Below are positions 62,570 through 64,000 of a stretch of DNA of 64,000 nucleotides, in pieces. Below the pieces are notes generated by a model. That model saw nothing but the letters and a program-made list of their open reading frames with translations, was not told where the DNA came from and ran no database searches. The stretch covers positions 434,001 to 498,000 of the forward strand of contig NZ_OZ034788.1 of the NCBI RefSeq assembly GCF_964028515.1, in the 5' to 3' direction. Each line of letters begins with the position of its first letter. The first letter of the stretch is position 1. Origin of the DNA: Wolbachia endosymbiont (group B) of Hofmannophila pseudospretella. GTDB lineage: Bacteria > Pseudomonadota > Alphaproteobacteria > Rickettsiales > Anaplasmataceae. A program made the position numbers and the translations under genes.

Positions 62570-64000
62570 ATGGTTCGCATAAGTTATCTAGAAGTGCAAC
62601 TAAACAAATACAAAAATCAAAGTGTTGCGGTTTTCGGCCTTGGTAAAACTGGTTTGTCCGTTATTAATGCTCTAACAAAAAGCAGTGCAAAAATATATGC
62701 ATGGGATGATAATAAAGAGCAAATAGCAAATGCAAAAAAGATATATAAAGAGTGTAACTATACTCATCCCAATGAGTATAATTGGCATGAGATAAGCACA
62801 CTAATTTTGAGCCCTGGAGTGCCAATACCAACGCATTGGGTAGTAAAACTTGCAAGAAGCTTTGACTGCAAAATAAAATCAGACATTGAGCTATTTCTCG
62901 AAACTAAAACTACAAGCCAGAAGGTTGTAGGCATCACCGGAACAAATGGCAAATCAACCACCACGTCACTAATAGGGCACATATTAAAATCCACAGGGAA
63001 AAAAGTAGCTATTGGCGGGAATTTAGGTGTGCCTATTTTGGATTTAGAAAGAGATGCAGAAATTTATGTAATTGAATTCTCCTCTTTTCAATTGGAGCTA
63101 ATAAATAAAATTAATGTAGACATTTCTGTATTGCTCAACATCACACCAGACCACATAGATAGACATGGAAGTATGAATAACTACATAGCAACTAAATTAA
63201 AACTGATAAACAGTAGCAAGATTGCCGTGATAGGATGTGATAACAAAATTACCGCTGATGTATTCAATAAATTCACTGGGAACAAAATTCCAATTTCAGT
63301 AACATATTCCCTGGTGTCATTCCAGCGCATGACCAGAAAAGAAAAACCATTGCCAACTACTCAGATGATAGAGGGTAGTGCAAGAGATCTAATATCATTG
63401 GCAGATAACAATTTGCTTGATTATAGTGAACAGATTACTGGTATAGATCGAAATTATCTGGATCCCAGTGTCAGCTACTTGGATGACAAAAGGAGTGCTG
63501 AGATTCAGGAGATCTCGCTAAAACTAGAGAATCACAACTTATCAATGAGTGATATGAAAGTAAACCTAGTATCCAATGTGGAAAATATAGTAGCTGCACA
63601 CGCTGTGTGCAAGTTACTTGGAGTAGATAGCAGCACTATTGTCAATGAAATCAAATCCTTTCCAGGGCTAAGACACAGAAATGAATTTCTTGGCAAAATA
63701 CATAATGTACTTTTTATCAACGATAGCAAAGCAACCAATGCAGAATCGACCGAAAAGGCAATTTTATCTTATAAAAACATATATTGGATTGTTGGCGGAA
63801 AAAGCAAAAAAGGCGGAATAGAATCATTAAGCAAGCATTTCACCAAGATTAGAAAAGCTTTTCTTATTGGAGAATCAACTGAAGTTTTTGCAAACATTAT
63901 GGAGAACAAAATAGATTATATGAAGTGCTATAATCTAGAAAACGCATTTAAACTGGCTTTTGAAGAGGCCATAAATAGCAAAGAAGAAGTAGCGATATTA
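62570..64000 (+). CDS. murD: UDP-N-acetylmuramoylalanine-D-glutamate ligase (5' part, runs off the window)
   Basis: MurD adds D-Glu to UDP-MurNAc-L-Ala in the cytosolic lipid II pathway. The 477 codons present contain the Rossmann-type UDP-binding start (SVAVFGLGKTGLSVINAL), the ATP loop GITGTNGKSTTTSLIG, SSFQLELI, NITPDHIDRHGS (ligand and metal site), the C-terminal-domain LRHRNEFLGK and FINDSKATNAEST. The frame is open to the window end. An extra segment of about 55-60 residues (around 248-306) between NKIPISV and VNLVSNVENIVAAHA contains palindromic-repeat sequence in frame. Its presence should place a loop between the central and C-terminal domains. Wolbachia keeps lipid II synthesis. Confidence 0.93.
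   Translation, partial: MVRISYLEVQLNKYKNQSVAVFGLGKTGLSVINALTKSSAKIYAWDDNKEQIANAKKIYKECNYTHPNEYNWHEISTLILSPGVPIPTHWVVKLARSFDCKIKSDIELFLETKTTSQKVVGITGTNGKSTTTSLIGHILKSTGKKVAIGGNLGVPILDLERDAEIYVIEFSSFQLELINKINVDISVLLNITPDHIDRHGSMNNYIATKLKLINSSKIAVIGCDNKITADVFNKFTGNKIPISVTYSLVSFQRMTRKEKPLPTTQMIEGSARDLISLADNNLLDYSEQITGIDRNYLDPSVSYLDDKRSAEIQEISLKLENHNLSMSDMKVNLVSNVENIVAAHAVCKLLGVDSSTIVNEIKSFPGLRHRNEFLGKIHNVLFINDSKATNAESTEKAILSYKNIYWIVGGKSKKGGIESLSKHFTKIRKAFLIGESTEVFANIMENKIDYMKCYNLENAFKLAFEEAINSKEEVAIL
63312..63487 (+). repeat. Palindromic repeat block in frame inside murD
   Basis: tggtgtcattccagcgcatg (63312-63331) and gatcccagtgtcagctactt (63461-63480, within ctggatccc...gatgac 63458-63487) match the two halves of the intergenic palindromic repeats at 19131-19202. 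They are read through as coding sequence (SFQRMTR and YLDPSVSYLDDK). Protein-coding palindromic repeats of this kind are known in Rickettsia and Wolbachia. Confidence 0.8.

Overview
This window comes from a Wolbachia-type alphaproteobacterial endosymbiont (Rickettsiales, Anaplasmataceae). The DNA is strongly AT-rich. The proteins are reduced alphaproteobacterial housekeeping sets, mixed with an ankyrin-repeat protein, a P44/Msp2-like surface antigen, several apparently lineage-specific proteins, IS5- and IS630-type insertion sequences in all stages of decay, and short palindromic repeats with the typical Wolbachia core (cagtgtcagctactcgaatgac). The supergroup or strain cannot be fixed from this window.

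Layout. 1-3.1 kb: secD followed by two wrecked transposase genes. 3.1-8.2 kb (minus strand): surface antigen, mtaB, a probable glycosyltransferase-type effector, a relic of a DNA-ligase BRCT domain and an unknown protein with a strong promoter. 8.3-11.2 kb: recG, cut in two by an 862-bp IS5-type element with a 3-bp TTA target duplication. 11.2-13.8 kb: a decayed stretch, rpmJ (42 aa), the PPDK regulatory protein and ccmC. 14.2-19 kb: a Cys-rich unknown protein, a lone lipoprotein secretin and guaA. 19-24.6 kb: a palindromic repeat cluster, terC, a malonyl-CoA decarboxylase, an unknown protein and lepA. 24.8-33 kb: unknown protein, glutaredoxin, a ribF-lspA-M16-M16 run, a membrane protein, purN, a small unknown protein and a lone MnhE/MrpE. 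33-37.2 kb: ankyrin protein, a nearly intact IS630 element, smpB, lgt and an unknown protein. 37.2-42.4 kb: PLD-family nuclease, ubiD, a DUF3857/transglutaminase protein and a DsbA-like thioredoxin. 42.4-44.5 kb: a compact unit with a near-consensus promoter, an OTU-type cysteine-protease protein with a C-terminal membrane hairpin, a gene-transfer-agent gp12 homologue (DUF2460) and a perfect 18-bp stem terminator. 44.5-55.6 kb: two unknown proteins, sucA, a proline-rich/disordered protein, then trpS, grpE, polyprenyl synthetase, rpsP and ppiD. 55.7-64 kb: a dead IS5 copy, trcR, rho, guaB, ksgA, tRNA-Thr(TGT), tpiA and the 5' part of murD.

How the genes work together. The core genes cover secretion and envelope biogenesis (secD, lspA, lgt, ppiD, murD, M16 pair), translation (lepA, smpB, rpsP, rpmJ, trpS, mtaB, ksgA, tRNA-Thr), purine and central metabolism (guaA, guaB, purN, sucA, tpiA, PPDK regulator), cofactors (ribF, ubiD, polyprenyl synthetase, ccmC) and transcription termination (rho). 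Likely host-interaction proteins are the OTU protein, the DXD glycosyltransferase-like protein, the ankyrin protein, the proline-rich protein, the PLD nuclease and several unknowns.

Most notable: the OTU/GTA-gp12 transcription unit; recG broken by an otherwise clean IS insertion whose end supplies a start codon to the 3' half; a palindromic repeat block carried in frame inside murD; and a perfect palindrome that runs right up to the lepA start codon.
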